Assembly: GCA_003342895.1 (NCBI GenBank)
Contig: PTFA01000337.1
Span: 186,001-250,000 of the forward strand
Length of the DNA: 64,000 nucleotides
Reading direction: 5' to 3'
Source of the DNA: Casuarius casuarius
Lineage: Eukaryota; Chordata; Aves; Casuariiformes; Casuariidae
Shown here: in pieces, positions 22,930 to 34,329 of the stretch
How the letters are laid out: each line of letters begins with the position of its first letter
Numbering within the stretch: the first letter of the stretch is position 1
The notes under the pieces: generated by a model
Seen by the model: only the letters and a program-made list of their open reading frames with translations
Database searches by the model: none
What the model was told of the DNA's origin: nothing
Program-made: the position numbers and the translations under genes

Positions 22930-24870
22930 AATTTATAAATTAATCGGGTCCAACAGAACAGTGATTTTGTGGAAAATAAATAACTGTGAACCAAAAAATA
23001 ATAATTGTCCTTACACATGGTCAAATCTATCTAGTTTACTAACTTTGCTGACAAGCTAAAAGTTAGGCCTGTATTTATGTATCTGATTGAATCAGGACTT
23101 GAAAAACTGGAATGAGAATTAATGCATTTTAATACCGTAACTTTAAAACTATATAGTGCAGTATCTATCCTGAGAATTCATGTGGGTAATTTATGCATCA
23201 GTCACATTACAGATTGTATTTACTTCTGATTTCTTTCTTCTATATTGAATGAAAACATTTAAAACAAGAATCCAGATATGTTTTATTGCATAGTGAAATT
23301 ACATCTCACTATGCAAAAATGCACTAAAATTTTCTCCAAAAAAGCCCTTTGGATTTGTCATCACTGTTTGAACAACNGTACCGGGAAGAATGCTTCATGG
23401 CTGAGGTGCCTTCAGCCAGGGGGAGGGCTGAATAAACTCTGTGGGCCACTTGCAAGCTCTGCACATGGTTCCACGTTCATTAATAACCTATCTGCACACA
23501 GCTGAATCACCCACCCGTATAAATGTGCTGTGGACCAGGCCTGCATTTCTGTCAAATTAGCCAGAGCACAAGCTATACTGTTTATGCAGGCTTTATGCCG
23601 GCTTCTGGCTTTACGCCAGCTGTGGGAAGACGAAGTAACGCTGGAGCTGGCGCTCACTCCTAGCAGCCTTAGCAGGCAGTATCTGATCTGGCCCAAAGTC
23701 TGCAGAGACAAATTCACCCTTTCAAAAATTTTTGAGCAGATTTGACCAGACAAAATGAGTTTGTGTTGGTTGAACACTTCGAATCATGTGGCCTCAACAG
23801 TTTTAAGCTAGTCAGAGGGCCCCTAGACCTGGATTTACTGTGCGGATTCTGCTCAGCTATGTGGCTGAGGAAGGTGAGGGCCTTGGGCTTAAGTACAAGC
23901 TTGGGCTTATATCCTAAGACTGTGCACAACAGCGAGGCACACAAGGTCCTTCTAGCATTTCCTACTCCCTTTTGTGCTCTTTAAAGCAGGGACCACGCTG
24001 TTAATCGAAGTGGTATAAAGACAAATTCAGTAAAGGTGCCTAGGACCTTTGAATCCTGAATTGCACAGAATACAGTAGTGCAAATGCATTCAAGAAAATC
24101 TAAATAAACGGTTAAAAACAAGCATGCTAAATAAATAGCGAGAAATTATTTCTCTAAAAAAAACTAGTAAGTTTTAGCATATTATCGGTGACCTTGACAT
24201 AGCCTATATATTCTTAGTGACAGGATAAAACAGACTGTGTACTGCCTCTCATAAAGCAGAATGCATTTCTATTTCCTCTTTATTACTTACTTCAGTGGGG
24301 AAGGACCATTGCTCCCAAGATTTACTTTTGCTTAAATCTGAGCGGTAAAATTCAATGTTTTCTGCTGGAACCATTCTATATACAACCTGTCCATTAGTCA
24401 CCTAATACATTTTTTATCACTTCATAGTTCATTTTCTTCCTTTGACCTTTGAGGATTCCCAAGGAATTCTAAAACCCATTAGTATCTATGAACACTCACA
24501 GTAAATCCATAAATGATTGCTTAATGGTCATTGCTAATCAGAATTAAGCAATCTTGGCATAGCTAAAGCTTTTGTATGATATTATTTTTTTCTGTGGTAC
24601 ACACATTTTTTTCTTTATTTATTTACAATAGTTATTTGAAGTATCAGATGATAAAATAAATGTGCATTTCTGAGAAAAAGCCAATAAAATACTATATGCA
24701 GCAAATGCTGAAGCCACACGCGTTTAATGGGAGAAGGCATTTTCAGAATTGATAGGAAGGCTGTTTATGAGTATCACAGGGAGCTTACATAACTTTGATA
24801 GGGATGGATGCTGGATCTCAGAGCAACAGATAATAGTAGTTGAGTCATAATAGAAGAACTTCAAAAAGGT
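22930..24870. other. Non-coding stretch without recognised features
   Basis: No gene is supported. A less AT-rich part at 23380-23760 has open frames on both strands (up to 121 codons on minus, 23412-23777) without a known domain. It might be an old unrecognised repeat. Confidence 0.5.
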
Positions 24871-24882
24871 CTGATTTCATGT

Positions 24883-24914
24883 AGATAAACATCCCAGTGT
24901 TCAGATGTTTATCT
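24883..24914. repeat. Perfect inverted repeat with 10-base loop
   Basis: AGATAAACATC at 24883-24893 pairs exactly with GATGTTTATCT at 24904-24914 across a 10-base loop. Allowing one G-U pair, the RNA stem would extend to about 14 pairs (24880-24917). It is too short for a typical microRNA precursor and may be chance. Confidence 0.9.
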
Positions 24915-25124
24915 GCAGCTTATCTAGTCTGGGCTGTGCAGGGCTGTTGGAAGTCTCACAAGAATTCACAAATTCCCTGGTACCTCTGCTTCCAGGTAGG
25001 CTAGAAATTAGGTGAGAATATGCATACTTGCAATATTTTGGCACTTCTGTTTTTATTGCCTGCTACAACCGTGGAGTACAGAGGTGAGCATGAATTAAAA
25101 GTGGTGGACCAAACACAGCCACAT

Positions 25125-25260
25125 TGGATCTCCTTGGTGCTAGACACTGTACAAACATAGAAGCACTGACAGCTTTGTCTGTCTCCGTGAATTCACCATC
25201 TACAAAGGAAATGAGGGAGGACTGCACTGTGCAAACAGAGTGGATAGGTGTTGATTTAGA
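25125..25260 (+). mobile_element. Possible MIR-related SINE tail fragment
   Basis: The segment GGTGCTAGACACTGTACAAA, followed by GACAGCTTTGTCTGTCTCCG and AAATGAGGGAGGACTGCACTG, resembles an amniote MIR-like sequence. In that family a 'GCCAGGCACTGTACAAAC' stretch is followed by text on 'GACAGTCTCTGCCCCAAAGAG'. It is highly diverged and the boundaries are uncertain. Confidence 0.35.
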
Positions 25261-25269
25261 AATGTTCTG

Positions 25270-27270
25270 TTCATTCTGCAGTTCTCTATTTATTTTTCCA
25301 GTAAAAGTGCAAAATATATTTATTGTTTTTTATTAATTTGTAAATATTAAGTTCAAGCAGAGTATGTGAATGATGCGAAGTCCTGAGAAACAGTGAAAGA
25401 TTCCTAATGATTCGATGGACACTTGATTAATCTGTCTCTGGATCTCAGCAAAATTTTGTATGTCCAATGTGTATGTTGAAACACTGACACACTGAGCTGA
25501 GACAATAAAATCTGTTTCTAATATAAGTAACTATATTTGATACCTGCTTAACCTGCCCATGTGTAGTGGTGAACACACTAACTAGTCTCAGGAATTAGAC
25601 TCCTTTTAAGTCCCCCCCGGAGTCATGTGATATGGGAGACTCTCGGTACCATTTTGCAGATTTACAGTTCTAATAATTGCAGAGGTATGAATGCCAAAAG
25701 TTAAAAATGCAGAAAAATGAAAAAAAAAATCAGCATTTATTATTTTTTAAAATCTGAAGTCTTAAAGCCAGTTGCTTGTTTTCAAGGCTTGATTCATGAT
25801 TTTGAATGTCTGACACTGAAAGAATTGGCCTAGCTATTCGTGATTCACAGGGAAATTATAAAGCTGTAAATAGACTTTAGTCCATTTATTTAGCTTAGTT
25901 TTTATTTTTAAATAGTTGCATTTCCATTGTGTGCCAAATAATCTCTGCTTTTATTTAAGACAAATGATACTGGCTATGGGAACTGATAAATTGAGGTTAT
26001 CTGCTGTTGGGTGTCTTGGAGGAAGGGAAACTGAATTCAGCATAAGATTGCTCGAGCCAGAAGCAGATGTAACGGTCTAAGCATCTGAGGCTCATGATTT
26101 GTTGGCTCCCTCATTCTGCGTCTTTGTCACGCATTGTTCCACTTTTGGTTTGGGGAGCAGGGCTCGGGAACGCCAGGGCTCTCCTGCCTAGCTGGATGCT
26201 GCAATGTCCCGTCGCCGTTTATCATCAGGTTCCTCACCCAAAGCCCGCTGAAGTCCAGGGAGAGCCTTCCACTGCCTTCTGTGACGTTAGAGCAGGCCCT
26301 AAACGCAGAGGATGCCCCATTTTCCAAAGACTGGGTGCTTTTCTGCTTAGTCCTTATACGGAAAGTAATTGCTTTGCTCTGCTATAGTGAATATACTTTT
26401 AGAAACGGACATTTCAAAATATCTTAATGTACATTTCATTTAACAATTTGAAAGACATGCTGTTAAATGAGCACAGAAATTTGCCTAAGATAATCCATTA
26501 TCTAGCTATATATTTAAGCTAGATTGCTTTCACCACTTGCTGTGTCTGTTTTTGTTTTTCTTCTTCATCGATGTGATGAAAATGGGCTCTTGCTTTCACT
26601 TTTGTTTCCCACGTTTCCTTTCCTGGTTGTCATGCACTGTCATGTCACTGAGTCTCACTTGAAGACAAGAGCTGGCTGTGACCTGAAGTCCGTGACACCC
26701 CTCCGAATGCAGCAATACAGCATACAGAAAAAGGCACTCATCTAAGGTCAAGGTCTCCGAGGTGCAAAACAGCACAGGAAATACAGCACCTTGAAGGCTT
26801 GGGCCTTTAGCAAGGAGCAGCAAGGCAAAATATTTTATATTAGCTGACTGATTTTGTTTCAAGAAACCATAGCAGAAACAAACAGAATAATTGAGGAAAT
26901 TACAATAATAAACCCTTTTCTGAAATGGTATTTAACTACTGACAGCTGATGAAATGAGTCCAGAAACATGCATAAAACAAGAAAGGAAGAAAAACATGTT
27001 CTTGTTCATGAACATTGAGCAACTTGGCCCAGACAAGTCTCTGTTTGGCTTTATTTCAGCAGGAAATTTTTTGGTAAATCATAAATTCTTTCCCAAAATA
27101 TACAATGCACTAGTTTAAAAACAATCAATCATCCATTAGAACTGGAGGGCGAGTTTTTAGAGACGGCTGTCTCATTTTGAAGTCGCTAGTCACAGACACC
27201 AGTGGGATTTTTGCCTGCGAAAAGGTCTTGGTGTCCAAAGCCTGGCCTGCACTTTCTGGGCTGTGAAGGT
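25270..27270. other. Non-coding stretch without recognised features
   Basis: AT-rich sequence with no gene, RNA or named repeat that I can support. An A-rich run lies near 25717-25728. The overlapping frames at 26094-26427 have no known domain. Confidence 0.5.
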
Positions 27271-27284
27271 AGCCTGGAGAGGAG

Positions 27285-27470
27285 GTACGAGGTGGCCCGG
27301 CCTGGCGCGGCGCAGCCAGGGACAGCGCTGGGTCAGCACCGCGCCTGCCTCGGGCCACGTGGCCTCGCTAGCAAAACACGCTCTGCACCTGGTCACGTAG
27401 GTAAAGAGCTGGTAGCAAATGGAGTTCGGGTCCGACTTGTACATGCATGTGGTACCTACGTTCGTGCATA
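27285..27470. promoter_or_regulatory. Small CpG cluster
   Basis: About 15 CpGs lie in 180 bases, with the densest part (GCGCGGCGC) near 27305-27315, in otherwise CpG-poor surroundings. It is too short for a standard CpG island call. It could be a minor unmethylated site, a small exon-associated cluster or a chance GC-rich patch. Open frames here on both strands (84-89 codons) are not recognised. Confidence 0.35.
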
Positions 27471-27479
27471 GAAATAATT

Positions 27480-28380
27480 TCAGGGAGGTTAATGCAATTG
27501 CTTCCAGGCATAAAGTTTACACAGTCCGGGCTTTCAGGGCAGGGTTGGAAAGAAGTGGCTGATGTGGCTGAAGGGATGGTAGAGGGGGATCTGGAGCACT
27601 GCTTGTGACATCCGCAGAGGTTTTGGAAGAACATGTGCTTTATGTAACTCAGTGGAGACCATTATTCCCTAATGCAAAGGCAGCCGCCAGCCTGTGTCTT
27701 ACTTCAAAACAGAAAATAGGTCTCCATCTTCTGCACCAACCCTCTATTTCAAGAAGCCTTTGTATTTGTTTTTCTATATTGTTTTTCTCTTCTGAAAGAA
27801 AAATAATGCTACATTAAGGATGAATGCTTTGATCTTTGTACACAGTGGACTTTGTTGTAAAAGTATTGACAAGGGTGGAACCAAAAAATATAAAACTTCA
27901 AATAATTGTGAGGCAGCAATAGTGAAGAAATAATAAAGACAGTCCTTTAAAAATAGAAAAAAAAATAAAAAGCTTCCTATTTAATAAAAGGAAACAATAT
28001 TTGAAGCATATACCCACAAAGATCAAACAGAATTCTTATGTCAATATTATTGAAAGAGGAGATCTCTTTTCTTTTTTTCCTGATATTAAGGTTTTTGAAC
28101 CCCAGTCTAGAACTTATTGGAATTACTTTGGATTTTCACCAATCTAACAAGATCAGAATCTTGTCTTGTTTAAATAAATGATTTAAAACCATGTTCCCCA
28201 AAGGCTCAGCCTCCACTAGATACTGCTGTTGAAAGGCTGATCCCTTTGTTTGTTTGCCAGATATATGACTATATGCATGTGCTTTGTTTTTGAAGTCTTA
28301 CTATTAGTGGACATGACTGTTTCTCCTGTCAGGTCTTCAGCCAATACTCAACTTGAAGTTTTCTCTCCTGTTTCAGATCT
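27480..28380. other. Non-coding stretch without recognised features
   Basis: A-rich patches at 27955-27975. No gene, RNA or named repeat is recognised. Confidence 0.5.
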
Positions 28381-28438
28381 GATGAAGCCTCTCTGTTTCG
28401 TCCAGCTAGATCTCATGGTCTAGCAAAAAGTTTTCTCT

Positions 28439-28651
28439 CTAACCACAGATGTTGTCTTGCATCAGCCCTGTCAGGGTTTCTTTGACCATTTCCCAAACTG
28501 TCAAGGAATGAGCTTTCTGTTTTTTTCTCTTTGCTATAAACATTATTTCAATGTCTTCCTTGATCTCTTCTTTTACCTCATCAGTGTACGCAGTCAGGTG
28601 TAGGACTGTCCAGAAAGCATTCCTGAATACTCTGGGTTTAACATGTTTGTG
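28439..28651 (-). mobile_element. Relic of an L1-clade LINE, ORF2 endonuclease-RT linker
   Basis: About 70 codons are open on the minus strand between two stops. The peptide includes YTDEVKEEIKEDIEIMF and then LTVWEMVKETLTGLM. In L1-type ORF2 the region after the endonuclease reads like 'D..V..EIK.EI..FFE.N.......LW...K..LRG', and this segment has the same order and spacing of the EIK repeat, the aromatic FF/MF, the Trp and the following Lys. The invariant RG after the Lys is not kept, and it ends at a stop (28439-28441). It is on the same strand as the L1-like C-terminus at 13.1-13.5 kb but about 15 kb away, so the two are probably separate insertions. Chance similarity cannot be excluded. 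Confidence 0.35.
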
Positions 28652-28659
28652 TTAGTGCC

Positions 28660-31600
28660 CAGGGATCCCAGGCAGACGGGCTAGACCTTTTAATTGCACC
28701 TAATGGCTCTACCTGCACATATTTGAAATGTTGGCCTTTTCCCGAAGAACTATACAAATTCCCTGGTGACAGTTTTGCACTTTTCCACATTAAGACTATA
28801 ACTCTCTTAAGGAATTTCATAATATTTGGTTGAGTGAAAGATGATGGTCCTATTGTGCTAATATGAAATTGTAGAACAATAATTTCAATGTATTCATATT
28901 CAAGAATTGNTAATAAGCAGTAGTATTAGTATCTCACCGAGTGATTTCTGAGTAGTTGTTCCCTGCAACCACAATTACATCTAATTGTTTTCTCTTCTGC
29001 AATGATGCAAAGTCTGTGAGACTTTTCCTCTATAGGCAAATAAACTTACATGTGTGGGGAGTCCAAAACCAAAGACTTAAGCCAGACGCATACCACTTTT
29101 CTGAATAACACTGAGTGAACAACTGCAGCATAAATGATCACAATAAACCTATTTTGTTCAGGATGGACTCTGTGATCATGGCATTTATGCACCATATTTT
29201 CCCCATTAAAATGATGTTGTCTCTTGCAAAAGTAATGAGAAATAATTGAAAGGTATTTAGTTTTCAAAATAATGCAGAAGCAATGCAGTTTTCTGAGTAC
29301 AAACAATTTCGTAGGACTACAGAATAAGAGTGTACATCCTGGACTATTTTCCACAATTCTTTAAAGTCAAAGGCAATATGTATTTTAAACTGCTGAATCT
29401 CCAACTTAAAAAATGGGTAGGGTTTTTTTCCCAGGGTTCCTAGTAGGCACTAAGTCAGAATTTCTTTCCCCAACGGTAAAAACCCTTCTTCTAATTTTCT
29501 TCAGAATGTATTCATGGCAAATTTACATTTCTTCTTTTCATGTTAGTGTTACCTTATATCATAAATATTTTTCCCTTCCTGTTCTTTCCTCTCTTAAAGA
29601 GCTTCTAAACAGCAATTGTATCCCCATAAACAAGCCATATTCTTGGTTTACTTACGCTACAAAAGCAAACATTTTTTTACTGTAAGATATGTTCTCCATT
29701 CTTTTCACCATCCTACATATATCCTAGGTATCTTCATTGTTTGCTATGGCTTCAATTAATCATTTCTGAACATGGATGGTAGAATATGGCTTGTTTTTAG
29801 GTAAGGTCTCACAGGGGTATAGTGGCACCAATGTCTTTCTGTGCCACGTGGATGCATTTCTCCTGATACATCCTATAGTCACACATGTTGTTTTCTAGTT
29901 TGCAAATGATTAATGGTCCTAGCTGTCCACTGTCAATTATTACTATATAAAGTTATTTTTTACATTCTTATTTTTTCAAAATACTAGCAAAAATCCCCCT
30001 AATTTTTCAAAATTTGATGTGTCAGATTTTCTTATAGCAAACATTTCAACCAATTAGTTGAAAATGAAGTACAGGAAGTTTTGTGATTTTTTTCAATCTT
30101 TTCAGTTTATTTTTAATAATTTTAATTTGAATAGACATCAAAAAAACTCAGGCAAACAATGCCACTTGAAACGGTTAAATGTTGACAAATATGACAAGTG
30201 GTATGTTCTTGTACATCTTTGTCTATAGTAGGAGTCAGTGACATCTGGGCCATTGAATCAGTGCAGGCTACAGAAATCTGAATCAAAGTCACACTTGTCT
30301 GGGGACAATCTTTAAGATTCCATAAACTATAGGTACTTTATTAGTCAAAAGCAATTGCAAAATGTATATTTTTGAAATACCTGGTGGTAGGGGAAGAGAA
30401 ATAATAGTACCTGTGAATTATATGCCAGATGTAATATATTCAGCTGTAATCCAGTCTGCCAGTTTGGCTTTGCAAAATTCCTCCAGCATGCCTATCACAC
30501 TTAAAAGAACATACAGCAATGTATTTCAAAGTATCCAAGAAGATCACAGAGCAATTGACCTGTTGTGTGAATTGCAGCAACTGGTAGATTTAGAAAATAT
30601 TATCTGGGTTCTTTATAAGTAATTCTCTTATCTTCTCTGATGTGAAGCAGATGCCACAATTGATTCACTGTCATTTTTTATTAAAATAAAAATTGAAATT
30701 AGATAAATATCATGTCAGACTATGTGTCTTTCTGGGCATAATTTTCTTTTTTTATTCACTGTTGCCTCTTCATTTGATACAAACTAGGAGGAAATACCAG
30801 AGCCAGCTACAAAAAATTAGGTACTGAGGGTCTTCAGGGGTACAGTGAGTGAGAAGACTGCCCCAATTATTAGTGCTACCTAAAACAGTTGACAGCTATA
30901 GTCTCATATCCAGGAAGGGTATATCATAGCGCTTATAGTAAGGAACGATGAGATAACTTTTCTTCCACCCCTGTTAAGCTTGCTTTATCCAGAAAATTAT
31001 TACTATTGAAACTTTAAGTTGTTTTGTTTTGTCTAACTTTGAAATATTTTCTTACAGTGGAAGGTTACCAGAGTATGGCAACATGATACTGAGCAACACT
31101 GGGCTTCATACCAAGGGCCTCGGAGAGGCTGGGGAAAATAGCCATAAATTTAGTGGAAATAGGTGACGCAGAAGTCTGCGTTGCATCTAGTTTGTTTGCA
31201 TAGAAGGGGTGCTCATGCCGTAGCCTTCCTACCCATCTGTAGAGTTGCCCAGCTTTCTCTATGGACTGTGTAGGAAATGCAGACTCGTACTGATGTGAAC
31301 TGCACCTTCATCAGATATCTAATATACACAGTGCAATTTTCACCTCAGTTCTCCTGCACTGCTGCAGAAATGTGCATTTTGAGCGGGTGCCACTGCCACT
31401 CACTGGTCTTTGCTTTCTGTTGCCTCTCTCTCTCTCCAGACTGTGGAGGGTGGCAGCTTCGTGTCCGTGCCCTTGGGTCTCTCCTCCGTGCAGGAGCTCA
31501 TCTGGCAGCATTGCAGCTGTGAAGACAGGAGAAGGCAGCAACTGATGTCAAAAAGCAGCAACTTTGTTATTTTAATCTGGAGTATGAGTAACTGCAGCAG

Positions 31601-32770
31601 TACAGAATTATTAATGGAAACTGTCAACCTGGCAGCTTTTACTGAAGTCCTACAGGAGCTTGTTTTGGGGGGTAATATTATTTAAGATTATAGTTAGGAG
31701 TTTAGAATAGGTAAAATGGTTGCTAAAAACTTTATTTAGGCAGCACAAAGATGCTTAGGGGAAAAATAATGTTGAGGCCAATGGACAGCGTGGTGTATGT
31801 TATAAACTGTGTAGAGTCCGGCGACTGTGCTTTAATAGAAGAAGGCCACAGATGATGAAGAAGAGGGACCTAATGCCACACTCACATGGCAGGAGGCTGC
31901 GTTTGGGAAAGCAGTGTTTTGGAAAAGCATCCTGAAAAGGCGTTTACTGCACGTTCCCAGTGTGACACCGTGATACAATACTTGGATAAATTTATAGCAA
32001 AATTGAATATGCAGATAGGACAGGGAAAATAAGACTTTTCGATAGGTAACAAGACCAGCGACCAGACCTTTTATGAAACAGCATGTACTGTACCAGCATC
32101 CACACTTTGGAGAGGCTGTTGAAAAGCTGGAAACCGTTTGCAGAACTACAGAGAGGACACTGGTTTAAAAAAGAATCCCTACAATCTAGTGGGAAAACGG
32201 GTGCATATATTTCGCTTAGCAAGAAAGAAGGTTTAGGGAAAGCCAAATGATGTTTTGTAAACAATCCTGTTGGTAGAAAATGCTGACAGCAGATTGAGGT
32301 CTTAACAGATCCAGGGCCTGGAACCTGAAGTTTGCTAACTTCAGGTTAAGTGCAAGCTGGCAGTAAGTTTGTGTTAATGCTGACAGGACTGGCACTCTTC
32401 ACACAAACAAAATCCAGGTGTCCTCCATCATGCTCTGAGGGCTGCTTCGATGTCTTACCTTATGGTGGACTTGTATCTGTTGTGTTCCTGACAAATCGGT
32501 GTTCCCCCACTGTGTGACAAGCAAGAGTTGAGAAGAGGCTGAGTGTACGTTCTGGGGCCTGATCTGGGGCCTCTTCTAGTTTTATTTATTTATTAGTGAA
32601 AATACATGATCTTAAATTGATTATTTTGTGCTGCTGTCCCATAAAGTAACTTTAGATAGTAACTTTAGATAATTATAACAATATGCATATGACTAGCTGT
32701 TATTTTTATCTTAACTTTGGCATTGCCAAAGTAATTTTATTTGGGATTATTTTAAGAACATATAATCTCA
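28660..32770. other. Non-coding stretch without recognised features
   Basis: AT-rich, with no supported gene or RNA. Frames such as 29413-29685 and 30362-30622 (plus) have no known domain. Confidence 0.5.
32645..32670. repeat. 13-base tandem duplication
   Basis: AGTAACTTTAGAT occurs twice in immediate succession (32645-32657 and 32658-32670) without mismatch. This is a small replication-slippage type duplication. Confidence 0.95.
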
Positions 32771-32779
32771 GAAAATAAA

Positions 32780-32930
32780 AGATGATGTTAACATTTAATC
32801 CTGTTTGAAATTTATGTTTCCTCTTTGGCTTGTTGAGGCCTGTTGGCAGTGAATTCCACTGTATTATACACTCTGGGCAGATGATGTATCTCTTCACCAA
32901 TCTTGAATCTTGTGTTTTGATTTCATTGAA
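32780..32930 (-). mobile_element. Probable LINE (CR1-like) 3' fragment
   Basis: Read on the minus strand, the segment has GTGGAATTCACTGCCAACAGG, then CCAAAGAGGAAACATAAA and CAAACAGGATTAAA. This parallels the CR1 3' region, where 'TGTGGAACTCATTGCCACAGG', a 'GAGGCCAAGAG' stretch and 'GGATTCAAAAAAGG' follow in that order. In peptide form it reads IIQWNSLPTGLNKPK. It is short and diverged. Confidence 0.45.
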
Positions 32931-33436
32931 AGCCTGTTGCACAATGTAGAATGACCTGGGATATTCACTCGTGTCCCTTTGTGCTCGTTGCTTTGACTCT
33001 CCTCTCTCCTAAAACTACTTTTCTTTTTAGTAATTCTTATCACTCATTTCTATATTTCTTTGAATATATTGATATTTCTGCTGTTTGACAGAAATATCCT
33101 CCTCAATATCTACCTAAAAAGTAGTGTGTTGTCCAAGATATATGAAGATCATCCAAGATTATCTTGATAGGAAGACTGACATCCAGAATCTCACTGCACT
33201 GTAAGAGGTATGTTTGGTGTAGCTCAGACGATTCACATCCTAGAGGTCTGTCTGTCTGCCTGTTTTTTAATTACAGAGGGAAGCATAGTCTCCTTTATGA
33301 GACTGCACACCTACATTTTGGATAGCTAAAGTTAGGTGAGACCAGTCCTATTCGTGTGACCAAAAGTGAATCAGTATCATCCAATTTTTTCAGTATCTCT
33401 TTCTATATTGTTCTTTATAAACCATAAAATTTTCAT

Positions 33437-33438
<2 letters not shown>

Positions 33439-33483
<45 letters not shown>
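33439..33483. repeat. 45-base T run next to a CR1 3' end
   Basis: A homopolymer of 45 T residues ends at an N (33484), directly before the 3' tail of a minus-strand CR1. On the CR1 strand it would be a long A run following the element's terminal repeats. CR1 elements normally end in short ATTCTATGAT-type repeats and not poly-A. The length is uncertain because homopolymers of this size are error-prone and an N sits at the edge. Confidence 0.9.
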
Positions 33484-33484
33484 N

Positions 33485-34320
33485 ATAGAATCATAGAATT
33501 GTAGAATGATTCAGGTTAGATGGGAGATGTGGAAATTGTCTAGTCCAGCCTTCTACTCAAAGCAGGGCCAACTTAGGTCAGGTTGCCCAGAGCTTGGCCC
33601 AGTCAACTTCTGAATATCTCCAAGGATGGAGACTCCTCAGCATCTTTGGACAGCCTGTGCCAGTGCTTGACGGCTCTTATTATGAAGATTTTTTTTCCTT
33701 ATATCTGTTTCAAATTTCCCTTGCTGTAATTTGCGTCCATTGTGTCTCATCCTTTCACTGTGCACCACTGAGAAGAGTTTGGCTTGTCTTCTTTATATCC
33801 TTTCATTAGATAGTTGGAAACAGCAAGAAGGTCTCCTCTTAGTCTTCTCAAGACTGAAAATTCCCAGTTCTCTCAGCCTCTACTTGTATATCCCTCCTTG
33901 CTCTAGCCTTAATCACCTTCATAGCCTTCTGCTAGATTTGATGAACTTGCTCCAGTTTGTCAATGTGTTTCTTGTACTGGGGAACCCAGAACTGACACAG
34001 CACTTAAGATGCGTTTCCCCTCCAGAACAGAGGGGAATAAACACCTCCCTTGACCTGCTGGCTGCACTTTTGCTAATAGATCCTAGTGTGAGTTTGGCTT
34101 TCCTCTCTGCAAGAGCTGTATTGTTAGCAAAAAATTCACAGAGGTGTGCAATATGAAGCTTGGGTCCTTTCTTAGGGTGGATGTAGATAATGTAGAGCTC
34201 ATTTGATATGGTTGCACTCATGTCTTCCAGTGTGAATTGCTTTATGTGAATAAACATGAAATTCCAAGAGCCATTGCTCAGTCACTGAGAGTGGGATAAT
34301 TTCAGCAATCAAAATGTTAG
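33485..34320 (-). mobile_element. CR1 LINE, truncated 3' part
   Basis: The segment starts with AATCATAGAATTGTAGAATG, the reverse of the avian CR1 tail. It continues through the usual minus-strand landmarks: AGTCCAGCC, CAGGTTGCCCAGAGC, TCCAAGGATGGAGACTCC, GACAGCCTGTGCCAGTGCTTGAC, TTTTTCCTTATATCTG, AAGGTCTCCTCTTAGTCTTCTC, GGGGAACCCAGAACTG and GAACAGAGGGGAATAAACACC. The far end around 34225-34320 still follows an older CR1 variant (CATGAAATTCCAAGAGCCATTGCTCAGTCACTGAGAG). It is about 0.8 kb, 5'-truncated as usual, with no intact reverse transcriptase. Open frames within it are not genes. Confidence 0.9.
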
Positions 34321-34329
34321 GTGTCTAGT

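Noticed and set aside
22627..22930. Open frames across the pyrimidine tract with S/P/F-rich or G/E/R-rich peptides
   Set aside because: They are translations of a simple repeat on either strand.
33208..33245. tRNA-like wording GTGTAGCTCAGACGATTC
   Set aside because: It resembles a tRNA D-arm only. No matching acceptor stem, anticodon loop or T-arm GGTTCGAAT follows.
33594..34257. Open frames up to 141 codons
   Set aside because: They lie inside the minus-strand CR1 3' region, which is largely untranslated in the element, and are not its reverse transcriptase.
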